From contig NZ_LIQG01000026.1 in assembly GCF_001418015.1 (NCBI RefSeq), forward strand, positions 1-64,000: a stretch of 64,000 nucleotides of DNA, in the 5' to 3' direction. This document shows, piece by piece, positions 51,766-60,403 of the stretch (positions are counted from its first letter, which is position 1; every line of letters starts with the position of its first letter). Source of the stretch: Lacinutrix mariniflava. Its GTDB lineage: Bacteria > Bacteroidota > Bacteroidia > Flavobacteriales > Flavobacteriaceae. The notes under the pieces were generated by a model. The model searched no databases. It was not told where the DNA came from and worked only from the letters and a program-made list of their open reading frames with translations. The position numbers and the translations under genes are program-made.

Positions 51766-52239
51766 TTATTTAATTAATTTTTTAACTCCTGAGAATACCA
51801 TTGCTAATATAGCAACAAAACTTAATATGTAAAAGGATACTAGTCCACCTCCTACTAATCTAGACTCACCTTCTGTTGCAAAAACACCATCGTAAGCATA
51901 TACTTTACCTACTACTGGCCATTCTTGACCTACTAAAGGATCTCCTCCTGATACTAAGTAACCTATAATTAATACAGCTAAAAAAGCACCTGCACCTATT
52001 AAAGTATTTTTAATGTTCCCTCCACCTGTAAACAGGTTTTTAAATACGAAGAATACTACTAATGCTAGCGTTATAGCCAATACTATGTATGCTACCGTAG
52101 ACATTGTCTCAAACAAAACTCCATTACCTGAAGAAATGACAGCTTTCGCTTCCTCTTCACCTTTCATTATAATACGAGCAAGTCCAATAATACCTACTAA
52201 ACTTAGTACTGCCACAACTATTTTTAAAATCTTATGCAT
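51766..52239 (-). CDS. Membrane protein of the ExbB-ExbD operon, function unknown
   Basis: The 157-residue protein has about four hydrophobic segments (KILKIVVAVLSLVGIIGLA; MSTVAYIVLAITLALVVFFVF; LIGAGAFLAVLIIGYLV; LVSFYILSFVAILAMVFSGV). A periplasmic-type loop lies near residues 105-130 (GGDPLVGQEWPVVGKVYAYDG). I do not recognise a named domain. Its place between exbB (30-bp gap) and exbD (2-bp gap) suggests that it is a fixed fourth subunit of the motor complex or an assembly factor. This is inferred from context only. Confidence 0.8.
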   Translation of the reverse strand: MHKILKIVVAVLSLVGIIGLARIIMKGEEEAKAVISSGNGVLFETMSTVAYIVLAITLALVVFFVFKNLFTGGGNIKNTLIGAGAFLAVLIIGYLVSGGDPLVGQEWPVVGKVYAYDGVFATEGESRLVGGGLVSFYILSFVAILAMVFSGVKKLIK

Positions 52240-52269
52240 AATCTTATGTTTTTAAAATTAGTTAATAGC

Positions 52270-53037
52270 TTATTTTTTATATCTCGATAACATATCCATT
52301 AAAGTAATAGAAGAATCTTCCATATCGTTTACAATACCATCAATTTTAGCAATAATATAGTTGTAAAAAACTTGTAAGATAATTGCTACTACAAGACCGA
52401 ATACAGTTGTTAATAAGGCTACTTTAATACCACCTGCTACTAACGTTGCATCCATTCCACCTGCAGACTGAATTTTATCAAAGGCTTGAATCATACCTAT
52501 TACTGTTCCCATGAACCCTAACATTGGTGCTAACGAGATAAATAATGATATCCAAGATACGTTTTTCTCTAATTGTCCCATTTGAACTCCACCGTAAGCT
52601 ACAACCGCTTTTTCAGCAGACTCTAAGCTATCGTCAGCTCTATCTAAACCTTGATAGAAAATAGATGCTACAGGACCTTTTGTGTTTCTACATACCTCTT
52701 TTGCTGCTTCAATACCACCTGATTGTAGTGCATCTTCAACATTTTGAGTTAATTTCTTCGTGTTTGTAGAAGATAAGTTTAAAAAGATAATTCTTTCAAT
52801 AGCAATTGCTAAACCTAGAATTAAACATAATAATACAATACCCATAAAACCTGGTCCACCTTCAATAAAACGTTTTTTAAGTTCTTGGTGGAATGTTAAT
52901 TCTTCTGCTGCATCATCAGTTGCTGCATCTTGAGTAGTTGCAACAGTCGTAGCAATAGTTGCTGCGTTCGTAGTTGCATTAGCTGTGCCAAATGCCATTA
53001 AAAATACTATGGCTAGGATAGAAAATAATCTTTTCAT
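52270..53037 (-). CDS. exbB: MotA/TolQ/ExbB proton channel family protein
   Basis: The 255-residue protein is an ExbB-type motor subunit. It has an N-terminal signal-like helix followed by an Ala/Thr-rich segment (residues 21-45). The first family helix is GFMGIVLLCLILGLAIAIERIIFL. A large cytoplasmic part follows, then two more helices: ISLAPMLGFMGTVIGMIQAF with the typical GTV-GM pattern, and VALLTTVFGLVVAIILQVFYNYI. Together with the two ExbD proteins it should power TonB-dependent uptake across the outer membrane. The signal-like N-terminal extension is common in this phylum. It is the first gene of the operon. Confidence 0.93.
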   Translation of the reverse strand: MKRLFSILAIVFLMAFGTANATTNAATIATTVATTQDAATDDAAEELTFHQELKKRFIEGGPGFMGIVLLCLILGLAIAIERIIFLNLSSTNTKKLTQNVEDALQSGGIEAAKEVCRNTKGPVASIFYQGLDRADDSLESAEKAVVAYGGVQMGQLEKNVSWISLFISLAPMLGFMGTVIGMIQAFDKIQSAGGMDATLVAGGIKVALLTTVFGLVVAIILQVFYNYIIAKIDGIVNDMEDSSITLMDMLSRYKK

Positions 53038-53219
53038 GTTTTTGATCTTAATTTTATTAATTAGTTAAAGTGTTAAAGATATAAAAAAAAAGGAAGTAAA
53101 AAATAAAATAACACTAGAGCTTTTATAAAATGCTTATAAAAGTCCCATCACTATTCTAAATATTTCCGATTTCAAATTAAACGAAAAAAAACTTAAGGCT
53201 CAAATTTTAAATGATAATT

Positions 53220-54251
53220 TTAAGCCATTTCTCCTCTTAAAGCTGTTTCGTAGATGGTTTTGAACAAGTTAGGAGCCACATTTTGTCCTAACAAATACAT
53301 CAATTTACTAACAGCAGCTTCGGTTGTGATGTCTTTTCCCGAAATTAAACCTATTTTTTTTAGTTTTTCACTAGTTTCATACTGTCCCATCATGACACTT
53401 CCACCAGAACATTGCGTAATATTAATAATATGGATACCTTTTTTAACGGTTTCCTTTAATAAGGAGATAAACCAATCTTCTGTTGTACAATTTCCGGCAC
53501 CATAGGTTTCTATAATAACGCCTTTAAGATTAGGTGTACTAAAAATACAACCCAATAATTGTTCCGAAATACCAGGAAACAACTTTACTAAGGCTATATT
53601 TTTATCCAAATTCTTATGTACAACCAAGCTTTTTCTAGCATTAGGCTTAAACAAAGCACTATTATTTATTTTTAAATGTACACCAGATTCTGCTAAATCT
53701 GGATAATTTAAACTCGCAAAGGCTTCAAAATGCTCAGCATTTATTTTTGTTGTTCTGTTTGCTCTATATAACTTATATTCAAAATATAAACACACCTCTT
53801 TAATTACTGGCTTACTATAATGCTGCAACGAAGCAACTTGAATAGAGGTTATTAAATTCTCTTTAGCATCTGTACGTAGATCTCCAATTGGCAATTGCGA
53901 ACCTGTAAATATCACTGGTTTTGCTAAATGCTCTAACATAAAACTTAATGCAGATGCCGTATAACTCATAGTATCACTTCCATGCAACACCACAAAACCA
54001 TCGAAAGCCTCATAGTTTTGTTCAACAACCTCCGCAATTTCAACCCAATATTTAGGTTCCATATTACTAGAATCTATTGGAACATCAAACGAAAACGTTT
54101 CAATATTGCAATCTAAAAGCTTCAACTCCGGAATGCGAACCAATAAATTATCGAAATCGAAAGCACGTAAAGCTCCCGTTTCTGGGTCTTTTATCATACC
54201 AATAGTTCCACCGGTATATATAAGGAGTATGTTTGGGATTGTTTTTGTCAA
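53220..54251 (-). CDS. ansA: Type I L-asparaginase
   Basis: This 343-residue cytoplasmic enzyme hydrolyses asparagine to aspartate and ammonia. Both catalytic Thr motifs are present: LLIYTGGTIGMIKDP at the N-terminus and VLHGSDTMSYTASALSFML near residue 95, followed by a conserved GSQLPIGDLRTDAKENL. The lack of a signal peptide fits the low-affinity type I enzyme. It is the third asparagine/aspartyl-amide hydrolase in the window, besides glycosylasparaginase and the isoaspartyl peptidase, but belongs to an unrelated fold. The gene upstream on the same strand is tatD, separated by an inverted repeat. Confidence 0.94.
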   Translation of the reverse strand: MTKTIPNILLIYTGGTIGMIKDPETGALRAFDFDNLLVRIPELKLLDCNIETFSFDVPIDSSNMEPKYWVEIAEVVEQNYEAFDGFVVLHGSDTMSYTASALSFMLEHLAKPVIFTGSQLPIGDLRTDAKENLITSIQVASLQHYSKPVIKEVCLYFEYKLYRANRTTKINAEHFEAFASLNYPDLAESGVHLKINNSALFKPNARKSLVVHKNLDKNIALVKLFPGISEQLLGCIFSTPNLKGVIIETYGAGNCTTEDWFISLLKETVKKGIHIINITQCSGGSVMMGQYETSEKLKKIGLISGKDITTEAAVSKLMYLLGQNVAPNLFKTIYETALRGEMA

Positions 54252-54270
54252 GTTTAATTTTTATTTCTTT

Positions 54271-54342
54271 GTCATACTGAGTGCAAACGAAGCAAATTTA
54301 CATCTATTTTCATTAGTACTTCGACTGCGTTCAGTATGACAT
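54271..54342. repeat. Imperfect inverted repeat including TCGACTGCGTTCA core, copy 3
   Basis: GTCATACTGAGTGCAAACGAAG (54271-54292, written to 20 bases: GTCATACTGAGTGCAAACGA) is largely complementary to CTTCGACTGCGTTCAGTATG at 54319-54338. The right arm shares its core with 18431-18455 and 24710-24733, where the left arm is missing. It lies between tatD and ansA. Confidence 0.7.
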
Positions 54343-54352
54343 TTAGATTGGA

Positions 54353-55120
54353 TTATACTCCAAAAATGGCTTTAGAATTCTCTGTTGTAATATCGGCAAT
54401 ATTTTCTTCGGAAGTATTATAAATTTCTGAAAGCTTCTCCACCACCTTTAATATATAGCTGCTTTCGTTTCTTTTTCCACGGAAAGGCTTCGGTGCTAAA
54501 TAAGGAGAATCGGTTTCCAAAACAATATGCTTTAAATCTATTTCGTTTAAAAACTGATCTATTTTGCCATTTTTAAAAGTCGCTACACCGCCAATTCCTA
54601 ACTTCATATTATAAGAAATAGCCTGATGTGCTTGTTCTAATGTTCCTGTAAAACAATGAAAAATCCCGTAAAGATCGTTTCCTTTTTCTTCTTCTAAAAT
54701 TTCAAAAATCTCATCGAAAGCTTCACGACAATGTATAACTATAGGTAATTGATGTTGTTTCGCTAATTTTATTTGTTGCCTAAAAGCATCTTGTTGTATT
54801 GCTAGAGTGCTTTTATCCCAATATAAATCGATACCAATTTCACCAACCGCATAAAATTTATGTTTATCTAACATTTCTACTACGTGAGCAAGTTCTTCTT
54901 TATAATTATCTTTTACGTGTGTTGGATGTAAACCCATCATTAAAAAAACATGTTCAGGATAGTCTTTTTCTAACTGAAGCATTGAAGCCGTGTAAGTAGA
55001 ATCTATTGCTGGAATAAATAATCTTGAAACATTTGCGTCTAAGGTGCGTTGCATCATTTCTGCTCTGTCTTCATCGAAAGCTTCACTATATAAATGTGTA
55101 TGTGTATCTGTAATAATCAT
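54353..55120 (-). CDS. TatD family metal-dependent hydrolase
   Basis: This 255-residue TIM-barrel protein is a TatD-type deoxyribonuclease of the amidohydrolase superfamily. Metal ligands are visible as DTHTHLYSEAFDED (H-x-H at the start), AVGEIGIDLYWD (Glu), LPIVIHCREAFDE (His), FHCFTG (His) and LETDSPYLAPKPFRGKRN (Asp). Family members degrade DNA in quality control or repair; some may act on D-aminoacyl-tRNA. It is probably co-transcribed with ansA downstream, with a 101-bp gap holding an inverted repeat. Confidence 0.94.
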   Translation of the reverse strand: MIITDTHTHLYSEAFDEDRAEMMQRTLDANVSRLFIPAIDSTYTASMLQLEKDYPEHVFLMMGLHPTHVKDNYKEELAHVVEMLDKHKFYAVGEIGIDLYWDKSTLAIQQDAFRQQIKLAKQHQLPIVIHCREAFDEIFEILEEEKGNDLYGIFHCFTGTLEQAHQAISYNMKLGIGGVATFKNGKIDQFLNEIDLKHIVLETDSPYLAPKPFRGKRNESSYILKVVEKLSEIYNTSEENIADITTENSKAIFGV

Positions 55121-55131
55121 CTTGTAAAAAT

Positions 55132-55162
55132 AAAAAAGTCATCTGTTTAAAGATGACTTTTT
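55132..55162 (-). terminator. Terminator of the sigma/anti-sigma operon
   Basis: AAAAAGTCATCT (55133-55144) / AGATGACTTTTT (55151-55162) forms a 12-bp perfect stem with loop GTTTAA. It sits between the anti-sigma-like gene and tatD on the minus strand and carries T-runs on both sides. Confidence 0.88.
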
Positions 55163-55208
55163 AGTTATTATTTATCTTGCAACGCTAAAGAAACCTTGCT
55201 GTATATAA

Positions 55209-55958
55209 TTACTCAAGCTTATCTAATAACTTTTGTGCTTCTTTATAATCGTCTGCTTCTTCTGTAATTTGTTTTAAAAGCACAATGGTAGCATCAATAT
55301 TTTTTTGCTTCAACCTACTTAATGCTGAATACCACAAAGCTCTATCTTTATAAGCGGATGCTCCATTTATTAATTTATTTAATTCTTTATCCGCTACTTT
55401 AAAATTATCTAATTCGATATTAGTAATAGCATAATATAATTGTAGTTCACTATTATCTGGATCGTTTTCAAGTACATTCTTTAATAATATATTGGCTTTT
55501 TCGTATTCCTTATTATTAAAGGCTTTTGTTGCCTGTATTAAATCTTTCACATTACCCCTAACAATCGTCATTGGTTCATGAGAATTAAAATCTGAATACG
55601 AAGGCTCACCACCAAACTGATTAAAAGCAAAAACACCAAATAACAACGCTATACACGCTGCAACTAGATACTTTACTAGAGTAAATGGCTTCGTTTTAGT
55701 TTCAACACTAGTAGTCGATTTTACTTTATCCTGACTAAAATAATCTTTAGAAATAGTCTCTAAATTCTTTTTAAAGTCATTAGTTTCATCTTCATTTCTA
55801 ATAGAGTTTTGCAAAAAGATAGTAGTCTCTAAATACAAGTTAAAACTATTAGCAAACACTAAGTCTTTATCCATTCTTTCTTCAAAAGCCGAAATTTCGT
55901 CTTCAGACAATTCGTTATTAATATAGTTATCGAATAAAATGTAATCTTGATCTTCCAT
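55209..55958 (-). CDS. Anti-sigma-like membrane protein with TPR domain
   Basis: The 249-residue protein has a cytoplasmic N-terminal part (about 1-100) starting DYILFDNYINNELSEDEISAFE, which resembles the N-terminal helices of anti-sigma factors but lacks the zinc His/Cys cluster. A single membrane helix follows (LVKYLVAACIALLFGVFAF, about residues 98-116). The periplasmic part (about 140-249) contains two or three TPR-like repeats, for example NKEYEKANILLKNVLENDPDN. It starts 5 bp after the sigma factor gene, so the two are one operon. I infer that it holds the sigma factor at the membrane and senses an envelope partner through its TPRs. Confidence 0.75.
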   Translation of the reverse strand: MEDQDYILFDNYINNELSEDEISAFEERMDKDLVFANSFNLYLETTIFLQNSIRNEDETNDFKKNLETISKDYFSQDKVKSTTSVETKTKPFTLVKYLVAACIALLFGVFAFNQFGGEPSYSDFNSHEPMTIVRGNVKDLIQATKAFNNKEYEKANILLKNVLENDPDNSELQLYYAITNIELDNFKVADKELNKLINGASAYKDRALWYSALSRLKQKNIDATIVLLKQITEEADDYKEAQKLLDKLE

Positions 55959-55963
55959 GTCAA

Positions 55964-56545
55964 TTAGTAATTAAGTTGATTAAATTTTGGCGACTCTTGA
56001 ACCAACTTTGTTAATTGCCCAATGCATAAAGATTTCTTTTTTCTAGCGTAACCATAAGTAACACCTAAACTTGCTGCAACCTCTTCCATAGAATTTATTT
56101 TAAAGGTCGCTTTTATTAAATCTTTACACGCTTTGCCTAATTTTTGAAACATCTCGTTAAACAAGGCTTGTTTTTCATCAAATAACTCTGTTTCAAACGC
56201 TAGTTCATGTGCGTCGTCATCTTTAGATAAAACTTCTTCATTAATTGTTACCTCCTTATTTTTATTTTTTTTGAGTGCGTTTAGCCACTTACGTTTACAG
56301 AGTAAAAAAAAGTAAGCATCGAAAGGACAGGTAAGTTCTAGTCCTTTTTCTTTTGCTTGATTATATATAGTGACTATGGTTTCTTGTATAATGTCTTGTG
56401 CTTGGTCTGCATCTCCACTATTCTGTTTTATATAATTCACCACTTTAGGCACGAACTTATCGTAAATGGCTTGTATAATAAAGGAGTTATTATTTAAAAG
56501 ACCTTCTACGTACTTTTGATCTTCGTGAACTTTTTTTTCACTCAT
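55964..56545 (-). CDS. Sigma-70 family (ECF-like) RNA polymerase sigma factor
   Basis: The 193-residue protein has sigma region 2 (about 20-95), including DADQAQDIIQETIVTIYNQA and the FDAYFFLLCKRKWLNALKK segment. Region 4 (about 130-185) holds a helix-turn-helix with MEEVAASLGVTYGYARKKKSLCI. There is no region 1 or 3, so it is ECF-like. It heads the operon with the anti-sigma-like gene and is divergent from a secreted protein gene. Two plus-strand genes next to it share a GGTAACAA-N16-ATATAA element that may be its target. Its own promoter may include TAAATTCG (minus strand, 56574-56581), an imperfect -7 box. Confidence 0.9.
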   Translation of the reverse strand: MSEKKVHEDQKYVEGLLNNNSFIIQAIYDKFVPKVVNYIKQNSGDADQAQDIIQETIVTIYNQAKEKGLELTCPFDAYFFLLCKRKWLNALKKNKNKEVTINEEVLSKDDDAHELAFETELFDEKQALFNEMFQKLGKACKDLIKATFKINSMEEVAASLGVTYGYARKKKSLCIGQLTKLVQESPKFNQLNY

Positions 56546-56601
56546 AAGTCCTTGTTTTTCGGTTAGTTTCCAACGAATTTAAAAAAAAATTAAATAATAG
56601 A

Positions 56602-56633
56602 GGTAACAATTTTTAAATGCTTTTGATATAAGG
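56602..56633 (+). promoter_or_regulatory. Candidate alternative-sigma promoter 1
   Basis: The 32-bp stretch starts GGTAACAA and ends GATATAAGG. It aligns without gaps to 57151-57182: the first eight bases are identical and the downstream part shares TT, ATATAA and a final G. It precedes the 145-residue secreted protein gene by 63 bp and lies beside the divergent sigma gene. Confidence 0.5.
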
Positions 56634-56696
56634 TTGTAAAAGGCAAAACGCCAATAACAATAAAACAAAATTATTAAACTATAACATTTAGAAATT

Positions 56697-57134
56697 ATGA
56701 AAAATTCAATTTTAATTATCGCAACAGTAGTCTTTAGCTTTTTAAACGTAAACGCTAAAACTGTAAAAACAACCCTTAACACTGAAACACGTTTGGAAAT
56801 TGCAAGAGATGAAATAGTACAAATATTCGATTGGTCGGTTAAAACAACTACTGGAGATTTTTCAGGAACAGCATCAACCTTATTGGATGCTAAAAGAAGA
56901 GCTAATATGGTTGGACAAGGTGCTATAGTATTGGAACAAAAAATCACGAACTACTTCGTATTAAAAAGCGACATAAAATCTCAAGCAAAAAGAGTTTATT
57001 ATTGGGAAGTAAAAAGTGAGAGAGGTTATGCAAAAGGATATTCTACAAATGAGTTTTCTGCCAAAAAGATGATGCATTTAGTAGCAAAAGGAGAAATAGT
57101 GTCTTACAGAATAATAGAAAGTAAAAACATGTAA
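56697..57134 (+). CDS. Small secreted protein with an internal duplication
   Basis: The 145-residue protein has a signal peptide (NSILIIATVVFSFLNVNAK; cleavage near residue 20). The mature part contains two similar halves. The first has IFDWSVKTTTGDFSGTAS followed by DAKRRANMVGQGAIVLEQ. The second has VYYWEVKSERGYAKGYSTN followed by SAKKMMHLVAKGEIVSYR. Each half follows the pattern W-x-V-K-x3-G-x3-G with a later AK and a G. I do not recognise the family. It is probably a periplasmic protein controlled together with the next gene, which has a similar upstream element and the same AGAAATTATGA context at the start codon. Confidence 0.75.
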   Translation: MKNSILIIATVVFSFLNVNAKTVKTTLNTETRLEIARDEIVQIFDWSVKTTTGDFSGTASTLLDAKRRANMVGQGAIVLEQKITNYFVLKSDIKSQAKRVYYWEVKSERGYAKGYSTNEFSAKKMMHLVAKGEIVSYRIIESKNM

Positions 57135-57150
57135 AAAACATCTAAAACTA

Positions 57151-57182
57151 GGTAACAAAATGGTTACTCCGTTTATATAAAG
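57151..57182 (+). promoter_or_regulatory. Candidate alternative-sigma promoter 2
   Basis: Begins GGTAACAA and ends TTTATATAAAG. It aligns with the element at 56602-56633. Here GTAAC (57152-57156) and GTTAC (57162-57166) form a small inverted repeat, and CCGTTTATA resembles an ECF -10. The lipoprotein gene starts 29 bp downstream. Confidence 0.5.
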
Positions 57183-57211
57183 ATGTATAAACAATTAAAA
57201 CATTAGAAATT

Positions 57212-58186
57212 ATGAGAAATTTAAAAACAGTACTTGCAAGTTTATTTATCACATCGTTAACCTTATTTACAAGTTGTGATCCAGATGATAACGGAGAAAC
57301 AATTGACATACCAGAGGTTTTAGAATACAATAATATTCAAGGTTTTTTTGAAACTAATGGCGTACAAGACCAAGATTTTACATTAGATGCCGTTACAGGT
57401 GGAAATATAATTGGTGAAAACGGCACTATTATTACTTTCCCAGCTAACGCGTTTGTAGATGGAAGTAATAATCCAGTAACCGGAATCGTGGATGTAGCTA
57501 TAAAAGAAATTTTTAAGCCTAGTGAAATGATTTTATCTAACAAACCAACAAACGCTTTAAGTTTTTCGAACCAAAACACTTTTCTTTTATCTGAAGGTGA
57601 AACAGAGGTGAGGATTTCTCAAAACGGAAACACTTTGCAACTTGCAAATGGTATTAACTATCAAATATCGGTACCTTCTGCTGGTGGTTTAGATTACGAA
57701 ATGTTGCCTTTTGCAGGAACAACTTCAGATGCCGAAGGTATTGTATGGGATCCTACAAGTGATGTTGGTGTAACGAGTAGTGGAATGCAATATGTAACAG
57801 CTCCTACATCTTATATCTACGACGTTTTTAATACCGGATGGTCTAATTGCGATAAATTTTACAATTATCCTGGAGCACAAACAACCAACTATATTAATTT
57901 ATCAAATAGTCCTAATGCCTCTGAAACAGCAATATTTTTAATCTTTGAAGAAAACAATTTACCAGCAGTTGTTAAGTTCTCAACAACTTACGCTAATGGA
58001 ATACAGAGTTATATAGATATGCTTCCAGAAGGTTTAGCTGTAACCTATGTAGCCATTACCGTAGAAAACAACCAGCAATACTTAGCTATGGAAGATGTAA
58101 CTATTTCTGACGAAGAAGAGTTAACTCTAAACTTTGAAGTAAAATCAACACAAGAAATTCTTGATGCCTTATCTCTTTTAGATTAA
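57212..58186 (+). CDS. Predicted lipoprotein of unknown function
   Basis: The 324-residue protein has a lipoprotein signal (LASLFITSLTLFTSC, Cys near residue 23) followed by an acidic segment DPDDNGE that often marks surface-exposed lipoproteins in Bacteroidota. A beta-rich region at about 65-110 contains NIIGENGTIITFPANAFVDG and PVTGIVDVAIKEIFKPSEM. This pattern recurs in many secreted Bacteroidota proteins. The C-terminal half has no motif I can name. It follows the small secreted protein gene and is preceded by the same promoter-like element. A strong terminator comes after it. Confidence 0.8.
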   Translation: MRNLKTVLASLFITSLTLFTSCDPDDNGETIDIPEVLEYNNIQGFFETNGVQDQDFTLDAVTGGNIIGENGTIITFPANAFVDGSNNPVTGIVDVAIKEIFKPSEMILSNKPTNALSFSNQNTFLLSEGETEVRISQNGNTLQLANGINYQISVPSAGGLDYEMLPFAGTTSDAEGIVWDPTSDVGVTSSGMQYVTAPTSYIYDVFNTGWSNCDKFYNYPGAQTTNYINLSNSPNASETAIFLIFEENNLPAVVKFSTTYANGIQSYIDMLPEGLAVTYVAITVENNQQYLAMEDVTISDEEELTLNFEVKSTQEILDALSLLD

Positions 58187-58205
58187 AACTTTTATAACAC
58201 TAAAA

Positions 58206-58238
58206 AAAAGACCAGAAATTAAATTTTCTGGTCTTTTT
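58206..58238 (+). terminator. Terminator after the lipoprotein gene
   Basis: AAAAGACCAGAAA (58206-58218) / TTTCTGGTCTTTT (58225-58237) is a 13-bp perfect stem with a short loop and T-run. Confidence 0.9.
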
Positions 58239-58372
58239 ACATAACACAGACGCTACAGTTAATTAACTCAAAACAACAAGTAATAGAATACACTTAAGAA
58301 ATTAACAGGTTTTGAATTAACTTTGAAATTACAGTTTTTGTATCTTTAAAATCTAAACCAACCAATGCTATT

Positions 58373-60331
58373 ATGAAAAACTTGATAACCCTTTTCATTA
58401 TTCTTTTTATTTCGCAAAATGCACTGAGTCAAGAAGCTCAAGTAATAGATACTACAAGAAGAGTTGCTAATATTACATACACAAAAAACGGAAACGCCGT
58501 TAAATTTACACCAGAAACACCTCCTTTAACTCAAATAGCAGGAGCTCCAACAGCATTCTACAAACACTTTTGGGAACTTGGAGATGGTGACTACAGTAAC
58601 GAAGAAACACCTACAAAACAATATAGAAAAGAAGGTGAATACGAGGTAAAATACTGGGCAACCAATGTTTACGACAACGGAAAACCACCAACATCAAGGC
58701 CTAAAAAAATTAAAATAGATGATGCTAATGATTCGGCAGAAGCTGCTTCTTCTATGGTAGACGATCTTTCATTAATTCGCAATAGAGAACCAATGCCTAG
58801 TGAAGAAATGGTTGTAGTTATGAGTTATAAAAACTATAAAGATTATGCTACTAGTGGGACGCTTCACCTGTATTTTAATGAACAAAAATATAAAGCCGAT
58901 AATTTTGAATTAGCAGATACAAGACTTTATAACAACGAAAGACAAATTGAAAGTGAAGATCTTGTTTTCTCTAATGAAGTTAATGATGAGCGCAGCTTTT
59001 ATGCCTCGTCAAAAAACGAAATAAACTTACTTCGCGCGCGTTTTCAAGATTCTACAGAGAAAGAAGATCTTGAGCTTACACTTATGGAAACGAAAGCAAC
59101 CTATAAAAAATCAAGTACCATTGCTTTTGAAAATATGAAGCCTAACGAAGAACGTAATATTTTCTACACTTTTAAAACAACTCCAGAAATGCTTAAGGAC
59201 ACAAGTGCTATCATTTCGGTGAGAAGTATTTATATTCCAGACAACAATTACAAAACACACAAAGTAAAAGATATGGAAATGGAGATTGTAACCTCTCACG
59301 ATCCTAACAAAATGTCGTCTAATTCCACCTTTTTAAACTATAGATTAGTCCGTTTTAAAAGACCAAAATTTAAAATTAGATTCCAAAATAATGGTGAAGG
59401 CCCAGCAAGTACTATTCGTTTAGAAACAGATGTTCCAGACATGTTCGATAAAGCTACCATTCGTGTGGAAGACATGTATCCTAAAGTTAAAATTTGCCCT
59501 AAAAGTGAAGTTAACTACAGTTGTTTAGACACGACTTATACAAATAAACAAGCCATTTTTACTTTCAAAAATATTTACCTTCCTGGAAGTGAACAAAAAA
59601 ACGTGAAGGATTACGATTCTACACAAGGTTTTGTAAAATACAGTTTAAAGTTTAGCAAAGATTTTCATAAGCAAAAAACAAAATCAAGAACGGCTATAAT
59701 TTTCGATAAAAACGAACCAATAATCACCAATTACTCTACAACTCGTTTTTTACCAGGTATTTCTATTGGTGCAAAAACTGGATACAACTCGTTTAGCGAC
59801 CTTGAAGATTCTAAAAGCTACTTTGTTGGTGCTACCATTTCACCTTACAAATCATACAAATGGTATTGGCAAGTAGAATTATTAAATAGTTTTCATAAAT
59901 ACAACGATAATAAAACAGTTACAATAGAAACGATTGACACGCCTACTTTTATTGGCACACAACGCACAACAACAACCAACAGTTTTAACAATGTCGATTG
60001 GGAACTACCAGTTTTAGCCAGATACAACATTAACAATTACATTGGCCTAGGCGCAGGTTTACAAGGCATGATTTCTATAAGCAAAAAAAGCACAGAAGAA
60101 ATAACAATAGAACAAGCCGAAAATTTAAATGGAGGAGATATTGGGCAATATTCTCAAATTAGCAAAACATCAACCAGTACAAGTAATTCTTTTGCTAATT
60201 TTAGAACTGGTTTTCTAGTAGAAGCTACTGCTGGATTTGCAAGAATTGGTCCTAGTCTTGGTGCACGCTATGTACTTAATTTTAAAGAAAATTATAACTA
60301 CATGCAATTCTACGCCATCTGGAAATTCTAG
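58373..60331 (+). CDS. PKD-domain outer-membrane protein
   Basis: The 652-residue protein begins with a signal peptide (LITLFIILFISQNALSQ). A PKD/Ig-like domain lies at about 35-115 (HFWELGDGDYSNEETPTKQY, then GEYEVKYWATN). A middle part (about 140-450) has long beta-rich segments with three or four Cys residues (ICPKSEVNYSCLD). The last 200 residues look like an outer-membrane beta barrel (ISIGAKTGYNSF, YIGLGAGLQGMIS, GPSLGARYVLNF, FYAIWKF). It may present a binding domain at the surface or in the periplasm. It precedes the CHAT protease gene by 72 bp, so they may share a transcript. Confidence 0.8.
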   Translation: MKNLITLFIILFISQNALSQEAQVIDTTRRVANITYTKNGNAVKFTPETPPLTQIAGAPTAFYKHFWELGDGDYSNEETPTKQYRKEGEYEVKYWATNVYDNGKPPTSRPKKIKIDDANDSAEAASSMVDDLSLIRNREPMPSEEMVVVMSYKNYKDYATSGTLHLYFNEQKYKADNFELADTRLYNNERQIESEDLVFSNEVNDERSFYASSKNEINLLRARFQDSTEKEDLELTLMETKATYKKSSTIAFENMKPNEERNIFYTFKTTPEMLKDTSAIISVRSIYIPDNNYKTHKVKDMEMEIVTSHDPNKMSSNSTFLNYRLVRFKRPKFKIRFQNNGEGPASTIRLETDVPDMFDKATIRVEDMYPKVKICPKSEVNYSCLDTTYTNKQAIFTFKNIYLPGSEQKNVKDYDSTQGFVKYSLKFSKDFHKQKTKSRTAIIFDKNEPIITNYSTTRFLPGISIGAKTGYNSFSDLEDSKSYFVGATISPYKSYKWYWQVELLNSFHKYNDNKTVTIETIDTPTFIGTQRTTTTNSFNNVDWELPVLARYNINNYIGLGAGLQGMISISKKSTEEITIEQAENLNGGDIGQYSQISKTSTSTSNSFANFRTGFLVEATAGFARIGPSLGARYVLNFKENYNYMQFYAIWKF

Positions 60332-60403
60332 GCCTAAGGCCTATTTGGTAAACCATTGTTGTGTCGTTTATGATTAGGATTCATTTTATTTTTTAATATT
60401 TAT

